Source: an uncultured Prevotella sp. (lineage in GTDB: Bacteria > Bacteroidota > Bacteroidia > Bacteroidales > Bacteroidaceae). Taken from it: DNA of 9,419 bases. Position numbers and translations under genes: made by a program. How positions within the stretch are numbered: position 1 is the first letter of the stretch; each line of letters begins with the position of its first letter. The stretch covers positions 1-9,419 of the forward strand of contig URYG01000126.1 of assembly GCA_900551985.1 (NCBI GenBank), in the 5' to 3' direction. The notes beneath the pieces are model-generated. The model did not search any database. It worked only from the letters and a program-made list of their open reading frames with translations, and was not told where the DNA came from. Below, in pieces: positions 1-6,874 of this stretch.

Positions 1-76
1 AGATAAGGCGATACTCTGTCTTGTCCTCTCCAAGCTGAAACATTGGAGCGTACTTGAAATCAGGAATGTTTGCCAT
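1..76 (-). CDS. Class I fumarate hydratase, N-terminal fragment (runs off left edge)
   Basis: Only the first 25 codons are in the window. They begin at the ATG at 74-76 and read MANIPDFKYAPMFQLGEDKT followed by EYRLI. The pattern F-x-Y-x-P-x-F-x-L-x-x-D-x-TEY is the N-terminal signature of class I, iron-sulfur fumarases (FumA/FumB type), which interconvert fumarate and malate. In anaerobic Bacteroidales this enzyme works in the reductive branch from oxaloacetate to succinate. The catalytic and cluster-binding residues lie outside the window, so activity cannot be judged. The gene lies 69 bp downstream of the DUF4954 gene on the same strand. The spacer is very AT-rich and shows no clear TAnnTTTG promoter, so read-through from hflX is possible. 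Identification rests on a short stretch. Confidence 0.7.
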   Translation of the reverse strand, partial: MANIPDFKYAPMFQLGEDKTEYRLI

Positions 77-145
77 AACTACGTTTTTGTATATTTATAA
101 GTTATTTATAATGTTTATGTATATTTCTTACTTAACTTTTGAGCC

Positions 146-2002
146 TTAGTTCTCGTATTCAACTTCCTTGTCGAGGTTGTCCACGAAGTTTCTGAATACT
201 TCTTCCTCCACATCTCCCATCGCATACTCCTTCTCTGCATCCTTCTTGATTTCCGCAATCCAGGAGCGGCGGGCACGGATATAGTCTTCGTGAATGCGGT
301 TGGCATCTTCCAGCGTAATCTCTGAGATGCCGTAGTAATCGCAGATCACGCTGTAGGTCCATGCCCACTGATATTCACGATAGTTGTTGTTGATCTCCTC
401 GAAGCGTTCCAGCAGCTGCTGGATGGTCTCGATGTTGCCTTCTCTCATATCCTTCACGATGCGGTCTTCCTCGCTTACCGGCAGGAGGAGTCCTGATAGG
501 TCATCCCAGTCGCCTACGCCTATCTGGGTAGATGGAGGGGTAATGGCTGGATCCCGTTTCAGCACTCGCTTCAGCACGGCACCCATATAGATTCTCAGGG
601 CGATGTCGTAGTACTTGATGCCCTTGTGGAGCGATGTGGCTGGGATGATGTATTCGTGATAGAGATACTGCGATACGTTGTCGCCCGTTACCTCACGGAG
701 ACTCTCCAGAATCTTCTTGCCCTTCAGAATCTCGCCCACGGAGAAAGGAGAGAGCCAGTCGAAGTTCACGATGCTCTTGCGGTTTTCTGGAGCACGGAGG
801 TCTCGTTTCGGCCACTTCTTGATGTCGCGGTACAGACCCACGGTGGTGATGTTTCTGCCTGGGATGAGGAACATCTTGTCGCCATCGGCTATCAGATAGG
901 CGAATGGCAGGTTGCGGGTGTTAGGGTGGTGCATCAGCTTGCCGAAGCATACAGAGAACGAACCCAGGGTGGCTGGCATCAGCAGGTAGGCACCACTGGC
1001 TGTCTTCGAACCGCGCTCCAGGATGCCCCAGTGCATAGGACCCATCTTGTAGGCATGGTTGCTGAAGTTGGTGGCTGAACCGGCATTATAGAATGAGAAC
1101 ATTCCGCCGATAAGCAGACTGCTCTTATGATGCGATGCTGTGAATGGACCACAGAAGGCGGCGCACGCCTCACCGTTGCTCATATAGCTGTTGGCAAAGA
1201 ATACAGAGGCTGAGGCTGTGAAACCGTTGCTCAGCTGGCAGGCTTCGCCCACGAAGCAGTCCTGTATCTTCACGCTGTTGATGACGCTGGAACCTTCGGC
1301 GATGATGGAGTTCTCGATGATGACTCCCGTGCCGATATACACGTTGCCGTGAACCGAACCGAGCAGCGTACAGTCGCTGAGTCGTGAAGCACCGTTTACC
1401 TCGCAGAGGTCGTTGATTACGCAGTTGGTAATCTCTTTGGTGTTCACAATCTTCACGTTGCTGCCAATCTGTCCTCTTTCCGGCGCCTTGTTCTCGATGT
1501 CGGTCTTGATGAGCTGTCGGATGTTCTCCTTCAGTTCCTTGTCGGAGAAATGCTTTACCATGAAGGCGGCAAGCTGACTGTTGAGGTCGGAGAAGAGAAT
1601 CACGTTTCCTTCGCCCACCTCGTTGAGTACGCTCACCAGATTACCCTCGCCGAAGGTAGCTCCCTCGGTGGTTTCCATCGTAGAGATGTTGGAGATGTAG
1701 CAGTCATCACCAATGGTGTAGTTGTTGATGAAGTTGCCCACGTTCTCGATGAGACAGTCGTCTCCGATGGTTACGTTTCTCAGAGTGGCATTGTTGATGC
1801 CGGAATGCTTTACGAAGCCTTGGCTCACCTCCACATTCTTGTTGAAGGCACCGATGTTAACCTCGCCATAGAGCATCACGCGATGCATGTAGTTGGGCTT
1901 GAAGTCTTCTGAAACATTGATTGAAGTCCAGTCTTCAGCCCAGCAGTCATTGCTCTTGAGTACCTCGATTTCCTCGGAGGTCAGAGGTCTGTAGTCGTTC
2001 AT
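146..2002 (-). CDS. DUF4954-type left-handed beta-helix protein (hexapeptide-repeat family)
   Basis: This 618-residue cytoplasmic protein has no signal peptide. Residues about 45-110 and 175-280 hold imperfect hexapeptide repeats (for example IGDDCLIENV, IGDDCYISNI, VIIENSIIAEGSSVINSVKI). Such repeats build the left-handed parallel beta-helix of sugar-nucleotide pyrophosphorylases and acyltransferases. A well-conserved-looking central block follows at about 280-385 (CGPFTASHHKSSLLIGG, KMGPMHWGILERGSKT, LMHHPNTRNLPFAYL). The C-terminal part, about 400-618, is helical, charged and rich in Glu/Lys. This order fits the Bacteroidetes DUF4954 family. No nucleotidyltransferase domain is visible, so the beta-helix is without its usual partner and the biochemical role is unknown. 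The ATG at 2000-2002 lies 21 bp after the hflX stop, with no strong Shine-Dalgarno, so cotranscription with hflX is likely. Family assignment is from remembered sequence features. Confidence 0.85.
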   Translation of the reverse strand: MNDYRPLTSEEIEVLKSNDCWAEDWTSINVSEDFKPNYMHRVMLYGEVNIGAFNKNVEVSQGFVKHSGINNATLRNVTIGDDCLIENVGNFINNYTIGDDCYISNISTMETTEGATFGEGNLVSVLNEVGEGNVILFSDLNSQLAAFMVKHFSDKELKENIRQLIKTDIENKAPERGQIGSNVKIVNTKEITNCVINDLCEVNGASRLSDCTLLGSVHGNVYIGTGVIIENSIIAEGSSVINSVKIQDCFVGEACQLSNGFTASASVFFANSYMSNGEACAAFCGPFTASHHKSSLLIGGMFSFYNAGSATNFSNHAYKMGPMHWGILERGSKTASGAYLLMPATLGSFSVCFGKLMHHPNTRNLPFAYLIADGDKMFLIPGRNITTVGLYRDIKKWPKRDLRAPENRKSIVNFDWLSPFSVGEILKGKKILESLREVTGDNVSQYLYHEYIIPATSLHKGIKYYDIALRIYMGAVLKRVLKRDPAITPPSTQIGVGDWDDLSGLLLPVSEEDRIVKDMREGNIETIQQLLERFEEINNNYREYQWAWTYSVICDYYGISEITLEDANRIHEDYIRARRSWIAEIKKDAEKEYAMGDVEEEVFRNFVDNLDKEVEYEN

Positions 2003-2023
2003 TGTTGATATGTTTTTAGGGAA

Positions 2024-3271
2024 TTATTCGTAATCCTGGTACAGGAAGTCGTTGTATGGATACTTCTGTACGTGCAGTTCTCTTACCTTTTTATATAGCA
2101 CCTCTCTGAACTCGTCGATGTTCTCCTTGTTCTTTGCCGAGATGAAGAGACAGTCGTCGTTGAGTTTTGCCATCCAGGTTTTCTTGAGATCTTCCAGCGG
2201 GATGTTCTCCTTCTCCATCGGAGTGAGGTCGTCTTCCTCCTTCTCCACCCAGGAGTAGTTGTCTATCTTGTTGAAGATGATCATCGAAGGTTTGTCGGAG
2301 CATCCTATCTCCTCCAGGGTCTTTTCCACTACCTGGATCTGCTCCTCGAAGTCAGGGTGAGAGATATCCACCACGTGCAGCAGGAGGTCTGCCTCACGGG
2401 TCTCATCCAGGGTACTCTTGAAGGAGTCCACCAGGTCGGTAGGCAACTTGCGGATGAATCCTACGGTGTCGGCAAGGAGGAATGGCAGGTTATCTACCAC
2501 CACCTTTCTCACGGTGGTATCGAGGGTAGCAAAGAGCTTGTTCTCTGCAAACACCTCGCTCTTGCTGAGCAGGTTCATGATGGTGGATTTTCCCACGTTG
2601 GTATAGCCCACCAGCGCCACTCGGATCATTCTTCCGCGGTTCTTGCGCTGGGTAGTCTTCTGTTTGTCTATTTCTGCGAGTCGCTCCTTGAGCAGGCTCA
2701 TTCTGCCGAGGATGATACGGCGGTCCATCTCGAGCTGGGTCTCACCCGGTCCACGCAGACCTACCGAACCCTTTCCACCACCGGAACCGGAACCGCCACC
2801 CTGGCGCTCCAGGTGAGTCCAGAGTCGTTGCAGTCTTGGCAGCATGTATCGGTATTGTGCCAGCTCTACCTGCGTCTTGGCAGCTGCAGTCTGGGCACGC
2901 ATGGCGAAGATGTCGAGGATGAGCGAAGTACGGTCGAGAATCTTCACCTGCAATTCCTGCTCGATATTTCGGATTTGCTTGGCAGAGAGTTCATCATCGA
3001 AGATCACCATACCTACTTCTCTGTCTTCCTCTTCCTCGTCCTTGATGTATTGCTTGATTTCCTCCAGCTTACCCTTTCCCACGTAGGTGGTCTGGTTAGG
3101 CGACACCACCTTCTGCGTGAATCGCTTCACGGTGACGGCGCCTGCGGTATCTGCAAGAAATTCCAACTCGTCGAGATATTCCTTGGTCTTGGCTTCGTCC
3201 TGTGTCTTGGTAATAAGACCCACCAGCACAGCGGTTTCCGCCTTGACTTCTGATATTACAAATTCTTTCAT
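2024..3271 (-). CDS. hflX: GTPase HflX (ribosome-splitting GTPase)
   Basis: HflX binds 50S subunits and splits stalled or hibernating 70S ribosomes during heat and other stress. The 415 residues show the family layout. The N-terminal HflX domain spans about 1-175, with TYVGKGKLEEIK at 62-73 and VIFDDELSAKQIRNIE at 89-104. A glycine-rich linker (about 158-166) leads into the hallmark GPGETQLEMDRR (174-185), followed by a helical segment. The G domain has G1 GYTNVGKST (222-230), G3 DTVGF (268-272), G4 NKID (334-337) and G5 SAK (378-380). A short C-terminal tail ends in acidic and aromatic residues. All GTP-binding motifs are intact, so the protein should be active. It is the first gene of a minus-strand run with the DUF4954 gene 21 bp downstream. 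A -7-like box lies 27 bp upstream of its start. Confidence 0.96.
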   Translation of the reverse strand: MKEFVISEVKAETAVLVGLITKTQDEAKTKEYLDELEFLADTAGAVTVKRFTQKVVSPNQTTYVGKGKLEEIKQYIKDEEEEDREVGMVIFDDELSAKQIRNIEQELQVKILDRTSLILDIFAMRAQTAAAKTQVELAQYRYMLPRLQRLWTHLERQGGGSGSGGGKGSVGLRGPGETQLEMDRRIILGRMSLLKERLAEIDKQKTTQRKNRGRMIRVALVGYTNVGKSTIMNLLSKSEVFAENKLFATLDTTVRKVVVDNLPFLLADTVGFIRKLPTDLVDSFKSTLDETREADLLLHVVDISHPDFEEQIQVVEKTLEEIGCSDKPSMIIFNKIDNYSWVEKEEDDLTPMEKENIPLEDLKKTWMAKLNDDCLFISAKNKENIDEFREVLYKKVRELHVQKYPYNDFLYQDYE

Positions 3272-3297
3272 TCTTTACGTACGTATTATTATAGGTG

Positions 3298-3305
3298 CAA
3301 AGATA
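3298..3305 (-). promoter_or_regulatory. Putative Bacteroidetes -7 box for hflX
   Basis: Read on the minus strand this is TATCTTTG, an exact fit to the Bacteroidetes -7 consensus TAnnTTTG, 26 bp before the hflX ATG. No TTTG is present at the -33 position; that stretch is an alternating TA run. The call therefore rests on the -7 box alone. Confidence 0.5.
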
Positions 3306-3358
3306 ATAAAAAAAATGCTCTTATTATATATATAAGGTGAAAATTATGTTTTTTTTAT

Positions 3359-3468
3359 GAAAGGGGCTGCAAGGCTTGGGTGTGGAAATCGGTATTGGCG
3401 AACGCTGAAATCGGCGTGTCTGAACGCAGAAAACCGAAAACTCGGGCGCTGAAATCTGAAAACGTTTA
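3359..3468. repeat. Degenerate 22-bp-period tandem repeat, about five units
   Basis: Units begin at 3359, 3381, 3403, 3425 and 3447. The units at 3403 and 3447 share the first ten bases CGCTGAAATC. The unit at 3425 begins CGCAGAAAAC and the one at 3381 begins TGTGGAAATC, so GAAA recurs at positions 5-8 of four consecutive units. The first unit, at 3359, is the weakest match. A period of 22 is not a multiple of three, and no credible protein covers the stretch. It sits between hflX and a candidate small-RNA promoter. Confidence 0.6.
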
Positions 3469-3499
3469 CGTCTTTTTTCAGCAAAAAGATGCGTTAAAT

Positions 3500-3531
3500 T
3501 TTGATTCATATCAGTTTTTTGCGTACTTTTG
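3500..3531 (+). promoter_or_regulatory. Bacteroidetes-type promoter (-33 TTTG / -7 TACTTTTG)
   Basis: TTTG at 3500-3503 and TACTTTTG at 3524-3531 are separated by 20 bp. This is a full match to the Bacteroidetes housekeeping promoter TTTG-N19-21-TAnnTTTG. Transcription would start near 3538. No coding frame follows closely, but an intrinsic terminator lies about 80 bp downstream, so the promoter probably drives a short noncoding RNA. Confidence 0.65.
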
Positions 3532-3537
3532 CAACCA

Positions 3538-3643
3538 GAAAAGAAAACTGATTTTCAAAGATACAAATCATAACTACATAAAAACACAAACTGCTGAAAC
3601 ATTCAAAAACTCAAAAGCCTCGACGTGATGTCGGGGCTTTTTG
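3538..3643 (+). ncRNA. Candidate small RNA, about 105 nt, ending in an intrinsic terminator
   Basis: The boundaries are inferred from the promoter at 3500-3531 and the terminator at 3613-3642. The first 75 nt are A-rich and look unstructured; the 3' end is a strong GC-rich hairpin. No ATG-initiated frame with a ribosome-binding site is visible inside, which argues against a leader peptide. The GH97 gene downstream has its own -7 box after the terminator. The RNA could therefore be free-standing, or it could be an attenuated leader of the GH97 gene. I do not recognise a known RNA family. Confidence 0.4.
3613..3642 (+). terminator. Intrinsic terminator
   Basis: A 12-bp stem (3613-3624 with 3630-3641, one G-T wobble) encloses the 5-nt loop GTGAT and ends in a run of five T. 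The left arm is AAAAGCCTCGAC. The reverse strand also gives an A-flanked hairpin ending in T, so it could act in both directions. Confidence 0.75.
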
Positions 3644-3719
3644 GCATTAAATCCCTTTAATTTAGTGAAAAGTATCTGTTTTTGAATGATAATTCCTCCT
3701 CTTTCTCCGAGATTTTGCT

Positions 3720-3727
3720 TATCTTTG
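3720..3727 (+). promoter_or_regulatory. Putative -7 box for the GH97 gene
   Basis: TATCTTTG matches TAnnTTTG exactly. Transcription would start near 3734 and give a leader of about 44 nt. The -33 TTTG is not at the expected distance; the nearest TTTG, at 3681-3684, is too far upstream. Confidence 0.5.
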
Positions 3728-3777
3728 CAAGCATTAAAACAAGCATTAAAATAAATCAAACCTAAGAAGGAAATAAT

Positions 3778-5778
3778 ATGAAGCAAAAAATGAGTATCGC
3801 TGGTATTTTGTTGCTTGCTGCTTTGGGTATGCAGGCGAAAAACTATACAGTGAAGTCGCCAGACGGTAAATTGGTAGTGAATGTTGCTTGTGAGGGAGGT
3901 AAGGCTTCCTACACGGTAGATTACAATGGCAAGCAGATGCTGGGAACTTCGGCGCTCGGACTGGTTGCCAATTACGGTGATTTCTCTAAGGATCTCACCA
4001 TGGGCATCCTGAAGGGTGGGGAAGTGAAGCCGCTTTCCTACAAAATGACCCGCATCAAGAAGAGTGATATCAAGAAGGATGTGGTGGATGCTACCATCGG
4101 TTTTCTCAACAGCAAGAAGGATTCCATGACCCTCCATCTTCATGTAAGCAACAACGACATCGCCTACAAGTATGAGATGATCCGTCCTAAGAAGGATAAT
4201 CCTAAGTCGGTGATTATATATAATGAGGTGAGCGGATTCAACTTCCCTGAGCAGACCACCACCTTCCTCTGTCCTCAGATTACTCCGATGACCGGTTGGG
4301 AGCGCACCAAGCCATCTTATGAGGAGGAATACGCTCCGGATGCTCCGATGAACGTAAAGTCGCAGTTTGGTGTGGGCTATACTTTCCCTTGTCTCTTCAA
4401 GGTGGGCAGCGACGGATGGGTATTGGTCAGCGAGACTGGTGTCTCCAGCGCTTATCCAGGTAGCCGTCTTTCTGATTACGAGCCGGGTAAGGGCTATACC
4501 GTAGCCTTCCCTCAGAAGGGTGAGAACAATGGCATCGGTTCAGAATATGCCGGTATCCCATTGCCGGGCGAAACTCCTTGGCGCACCATCACCGTAGGTT
4601 CTTCGCTGGCTCCTATCGTAGAGACCACCATCCCTTACGATGTGGTAGAACCATTGTACGAGGCAAGTCAGACTTACAAGCCATCGCGCTATACCTGGAG
4701 CTGGCTCATCTGGCAGGATGGTTCCATCAACTACGACGACCAGGTGAAGATGATTGATGTGGCTGCTGCCCAGGGCTACGAAGCCATCTTGATTGACAAC
4801 TGGTGGGACAAGCAGATAGGCAGAAAGCGCATCGAAGAGTTGAGCAAGTATGCCAAGAGCAAGAAGGTAGATTTGATGCTCTGGTACAATTCCAACGGTT
4901 TCGAGAATGATGCTCCTCAGACTCCTCGTCAGATTATGAACAACTCCATCGCCCGCAAGAAGGAGATGGCTTGGATGAAGAAGATTGGCGTAGTAGGTAT
5001 CAAGGTGGATTTCTTCGGTGGCGACAAGCAGGAGACGATGAAGCTCTACGAGGATATCCTCAGCGATGCCAACGATTATGGTCTGGAGGTAATCTTCCAC
5101 GGTTGCACCATGCCACGTGGTTGGGAGCGTATGTATCCTAACTATGTATCGAGCGAGGCAGCCCTGGCTTCAGAGAACGTATTCTTTACGGATTATCATG
5201 CCAAGAAGGAGGCTTTCGAGATGACGATGCATCCATTCTCAAGAAATGCCGTAGCCAGTTTCGACTGGGGTGGTGTGATGATGAACAAGTATTTCTCTAA
5301 GGATAACAAGAGCCGTCATCAGCGTTATACCAGCGATGTATTCGAGATGGCTACTGCCATCACCAACCAGAGCAGCGTAAACTGCATCTGTCTCTATCCT
5401 AACAATTTGCAGGATGTGCCACAGTGGGAGTTGGATTGGCTCAAGAATGTACCAACGGCATGGGAGGATACCAAGTTTATTGCCGGTTATCCTACCAAGT
5501 ATGCGGTGGTGGCTCGCAAGTCGAGCGTAGAGAACGGTTCCGGTGCAGCACTTACAGCCGGCAGATGGTTCGTGGGCGGTCTGAATGCCACCGACAAGCC
5601 TCTTGCTCTGACCCTTGATTTGCCGATGTTTGCGGGTAAGACTGTTACTTATATCACCGACCAGCCAAAGAAGAAGGGTGATAAGTTCTTCACTTCTGTC
5701 AAGAGGACCTTGAAGGTAGGAAAGAATGGTAAGGCAAAGGTTGTGATTCAGCCTAATGGCGGTATCATTATCGAATAA
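3778..5778 (+). CDS. GH97 family glycoside hydrolase, probable retaining alpha-galactosidase type
   Basis: The 666-residue enzyme is exported to the periplasm. A signal peptide covers residues 1-20 (hydrophobic ILLLAALG, then MQA before KNYTV). The N-terminal beta-sandwich runs to about 290, the catalytic (beta/alpha)8 barrel from about 300 to 565, and a small C-terminal beta domain from about 570 to 666. This is the GH97 layout, and the length fits the family. GH97 contains inverting alpha-glucosidases (SusB) and retaining alpha-galactosidases with an Asp nucleophile. Here GIKVDF (407-412) places D411 as the likely nucleophile. E466, 55 residues later, falls at the spacing known for the acid/base of the Bacteroides thetaiotaomicron retaining enzyme. 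E460 is a less likely alternative. The start is supported by AAGAAGG 7 nt upstream of the ATG. No SusC/SusD pair is adjacent, so the substrate is inferred from family only. Confidence 0.88.
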   Translation: MKQKMSIAGILLLAALGMQAKNYTVKSPDGKLVVNVACEGGKASYTVDYNGKQMLGTSALGLVANYGDFSKDLTMGILKGGEVKPLSYKMTRIKKSDIKKDVVDATIGFLNSKKDSMTLHLHVSNNDIAYKYEMIRPKKDNPKSVIIYNEVSGFNFPEQTTTFLCPQITPMTGWERTKPSYEEEYAPDAPMNVKSQFGVGYTFPCLFKVGSDGWVLVSETGVSSAYPGSRLSDYEPGKGYTVAFPQKGENNGIGSEYAGIPLPGETPWRTITVGSSLAPIVETTIPYDVVEPLYEASQTYKPSRYTWSWLIWQDGSINYDDQVKMIDVAAAQGYEAILIDNWWDKQIGRKRIEELSKYAKSKKVDLMLWYNSNGFENDAPQTPRQIMNNSIARKKEMAWMKKIGVVGIKVDFFGGDKQETMKLYEDILSDANDYGLEVIFHGCTMPRGWERMYPNYVSSEAALASENVFFTDYHAKKEAFEMTMHPFSRNAVASFDWGGVMMNKYFSKDNKSRHQRYTSDVFEMATAITNQSSVNCICLYPNNLQDVPQWELDWLKNVPTAWEDTKFIAGYPTKYAVVARKSSVENGSGAALTAGRWFVGGLNATDKPLALTLDLPMFAGKTVTYITDQPKKKGDKFFTSVKRTLKVGKNGKAKVVIQPNGGIIIE

Positions 5779-5790
5779 GCTTCATGTTTA

Positions 5791-5850
5791 TAGGCATCAG
5801 TTGCCTACGTGAAAATATTATAGGCATTGATTGCCTACGTGAAAAAGTTT
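5791..5850. repeat. Two 30-bp tandem units, each with a 17-nt palindrome
   Basis: Units 5791-5820 and 5821-5850 match at 24 of 30 positions by my alignment. Each opens with a palindrome, TAGGCA-N5-TGCCTA (loops TCAGT and TTGAT), followed by CGTGAAAA. The second unit runs into a T8 tract at about 5848-5855, so it may also help end transcription of the GH97 gene 12 bp upstream. The spacing from hairpin to T-tract is too long for a classical terminator. Confidence 0.65.
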
Positions 5851-5859
5851 TTTTTCTCG

Positions 5860-5884
5860 AAAAAAGTATCAAAGTCTCATTTTT
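5860..5884 (+). repeat. Left copy of a perfect 25-bp inverted repeat
   Basis: The repeat runs from six A, through GTATCAAAGTCTCA, to five T. Its exact reverse complement lies at 7246-7270. Weaker similarity (TTTTCT before the A run) extends outward on both sides with a 1-bp indel. The pair brackets the lipoprotein gene and the repeat arrays. Confidence 0.75.
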
Positions 5885-5920
5885 GCTTGAAAAATGGGTT
5901 CTAAATAATTGATATATAGG

Positions 5921-5969
5921 AAAATAATAAAAATGAGACTTCTCGGTTTTTGAGCCGAGAAGTCTCATT
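5921..5969 (-). terminator. Intrinsic terminator of the lipoprotein gene
   Basis: A perfect 15-bp stem pairs 5932-5946 with 5955-5969 around an 8-nt loop. On the minus strand it is followed by TTTTTATTATTTT. It lies just after the TGA of the lipoprotein gene. The arms contain AATGAGACTTCTC, the same core as the nearby inverted repeat, so the terminator seems to be built from that repeat family. Confidence 0.7.
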
Positions 5970-5975
5970 GATGTA

Positions 5976-6590
5976 TCATTGAAGTCTCATAGATTTTAAT
6001 TCTTGGTCGGTCATCTGTACATAGATTGAAACACCATAAACGGTATCTCCATTTGATTTTATGCCCAGAGGATGAACCATGCAGAAACTTGGTTGATTAC
6101 CGCGAGTCCATCCTGTTATCTGGAAGTATTCGTTGTTGCCAAGCAGTAGAACCGTCCGGGGATTATTGTTGTACCTATTATTAAATGTATATGTAGTTTC
6201 GCTCTTTTTCATAGAACTTCCAGCAGCATCAGAATAATAGTAAGCAGTCATTTGAGTACTACTGTCAAAATAGTAGTTTTGTGGAGACATGCCAATTATG
6301 CTACTGTAATATTCGTTAGGCAGTCTTTTTCCATTCTTGTTAATTTCCCATGTGGCGTAGTGCTTCCATCCATGGCCAATGAACATTTTTTCAAAGTTTT
6401 CTTTACTGATACCGCCGCCATCGCCAAAGCAGTATCCGTCGTCACTAAAGTCGTATGCATCTCCATGATTATCCAATACATGAGCCCATTGCTGCTCTAG
6501 AGATTCCTCATCGTCATCGTTGCATGATACAACAAAGACGAATGCAAGCATGACTAATAACAGTCCAACAAAATAATTTGTTTTTTTCAT
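5976..6590 (-). CDS. Lipoprotein of unknown function
   Basis: This 204-residue protein has a type II signal peptide: MKK, a hydrophobic run to about residue 22 (VGLLLVMLAFVFVV), then lipobox VVSC with Cys23 as the predicted lipidated residue. The mature start CNDDDEE carries an acidic run like the lipoprotein export signal of Bacteroidetes, so surface exposure is plausible. The rest is polar and rich in Tyr, Asn and Gly (for example YYFDSSTQMTAYYYSD, YTFNNRYNNNP), suggesting a small beta-rich domain. I do not recognise a family. It is a single gene with its own -7 box and terminator. Its last codons, encoding SMRLQ and the stop, overlap a copy of the ATGAGACTTC repeat, so repeat sequence forms the C-terminus. 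It is bracketed by the 25-bp inverted repeat. Confidence 0.85.
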   Translation of the reverse strand: MKKTNYFVGLLLVMLAFVFVVSCNDDDEESLEQQWAHVLDNHGDAYDFSDDGYCFGDGGGISKENFEKMFIGHGWKHYATWEINKNGKRLPNEYYSSIIGMSPQNYYFDSSTQMTAYYYSDAAGSSMKKSETTYTFNNRYNNNPRTVLLLGNNEYFQITGWTRGNQPSFCMVHPLGIKSNGDTVYGVSIYVQMTDQELKSMRLQ

Positions 6591-6639
6591 ATCAATGATA
6601 ATTAATTGTTCTCTTCATTTCTTTAATTTTAATCTTTTG

Positions 6640-6647
6640 CAAAGATA
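6640..6647 (-). promoter_or_regulatory. Putative -7 box for the lipoprotein gene
   Basis: Read on the minus strand this is TATCTTTG, an exact TAnnTTTG match, giving a leader of about 42 nt. The -33 position is an A-rich stretch without a clear TTTG. Confidence 0.5.
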
Positions 6648-6689
6648 ATGCTAAATAATGAAAAAACGATGGAAAATTGGGAAAAAAAC

Positions 6690-6744
6690 GCCGATAGTGG
6701 TGCCAAAAGTTGCTTTTTTAGGCACTTTTGGCACCATTATCGGC
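6690..6744. repeat. Long imperfect-free hairpin, 21-bp stem
   Basis: The left arm 6690-6710 pairs with 6724-6744 at 20 Watson-Crick positions plus one G-T wobble; the loop is 13 nt. The arms contain GGTGCCAAAAGT and ACTTTTGGCACC. On the minus strand it is followed by CGTTTTTTTC, so it could end transcription coming from the right. No gene lies upstream on that strand within the window. GGCACTTTT recurs at 6721 and 6742. Confidence 0.7.
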
Positions 6745-6752
6745 ACTTTTCT

Positions 6753-6796
6753 CTGTGTTTTCTGTGTGTTTTCTCTTTGTTTTGCTGTTTTTTGCT
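6753..6796. repeat. 11-bp-period T-rich tandem tract
   Basis: Four units of 11 bp follow the long hairpin: CTGTGTTTTCT, GTGTGTTTTCT, CTTTGTTTTGC and a decayed fourth. The period is half of that in the arrays that follow. Low complexity makes this weaker evidence than the 22-bp arrays. Confidence 0.4.
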
Positions 6797-6874
6797 GTGC
6801 GTAGATGTTCTATGGTTGTGTCAATATAATCAGGATAAGTCATGGTAATGTGTCTACTTTTTTAGTTCATCAGT

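Noticed and set aside
77..145. Promoter for the fumarase gene
   Set aside because: The spacer is AT-rich but has no TAnnTTTG box with a TTTG at the right distance.
626..1078. 150-codon plus-strand open frame opposite the DUF4954 gene
   Set aside because: It is antisense to a conserved coding region and has no recognisable protein features.
2357..3253. 298-codon plus-strand open frame opposite hflX
   Set aside because: It mirrors the hflX coding frame, a common shadow in biased codon usage; hflX motifs are unambiguous.
3380..3628. 82-codon plus-strand open frame between hflX and GH97
   Set aside because: It translates the 22-bp repeat, the promoter and the terminator hairpin, has a basic, low-complexity product and no ribosome-binding site.
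5791..5850. Attachment site or integrase core site
   Set aside because: The tandem palindromes lack an adjacent integrase or tRNA gene, and a matching copy at another boundary was not found.
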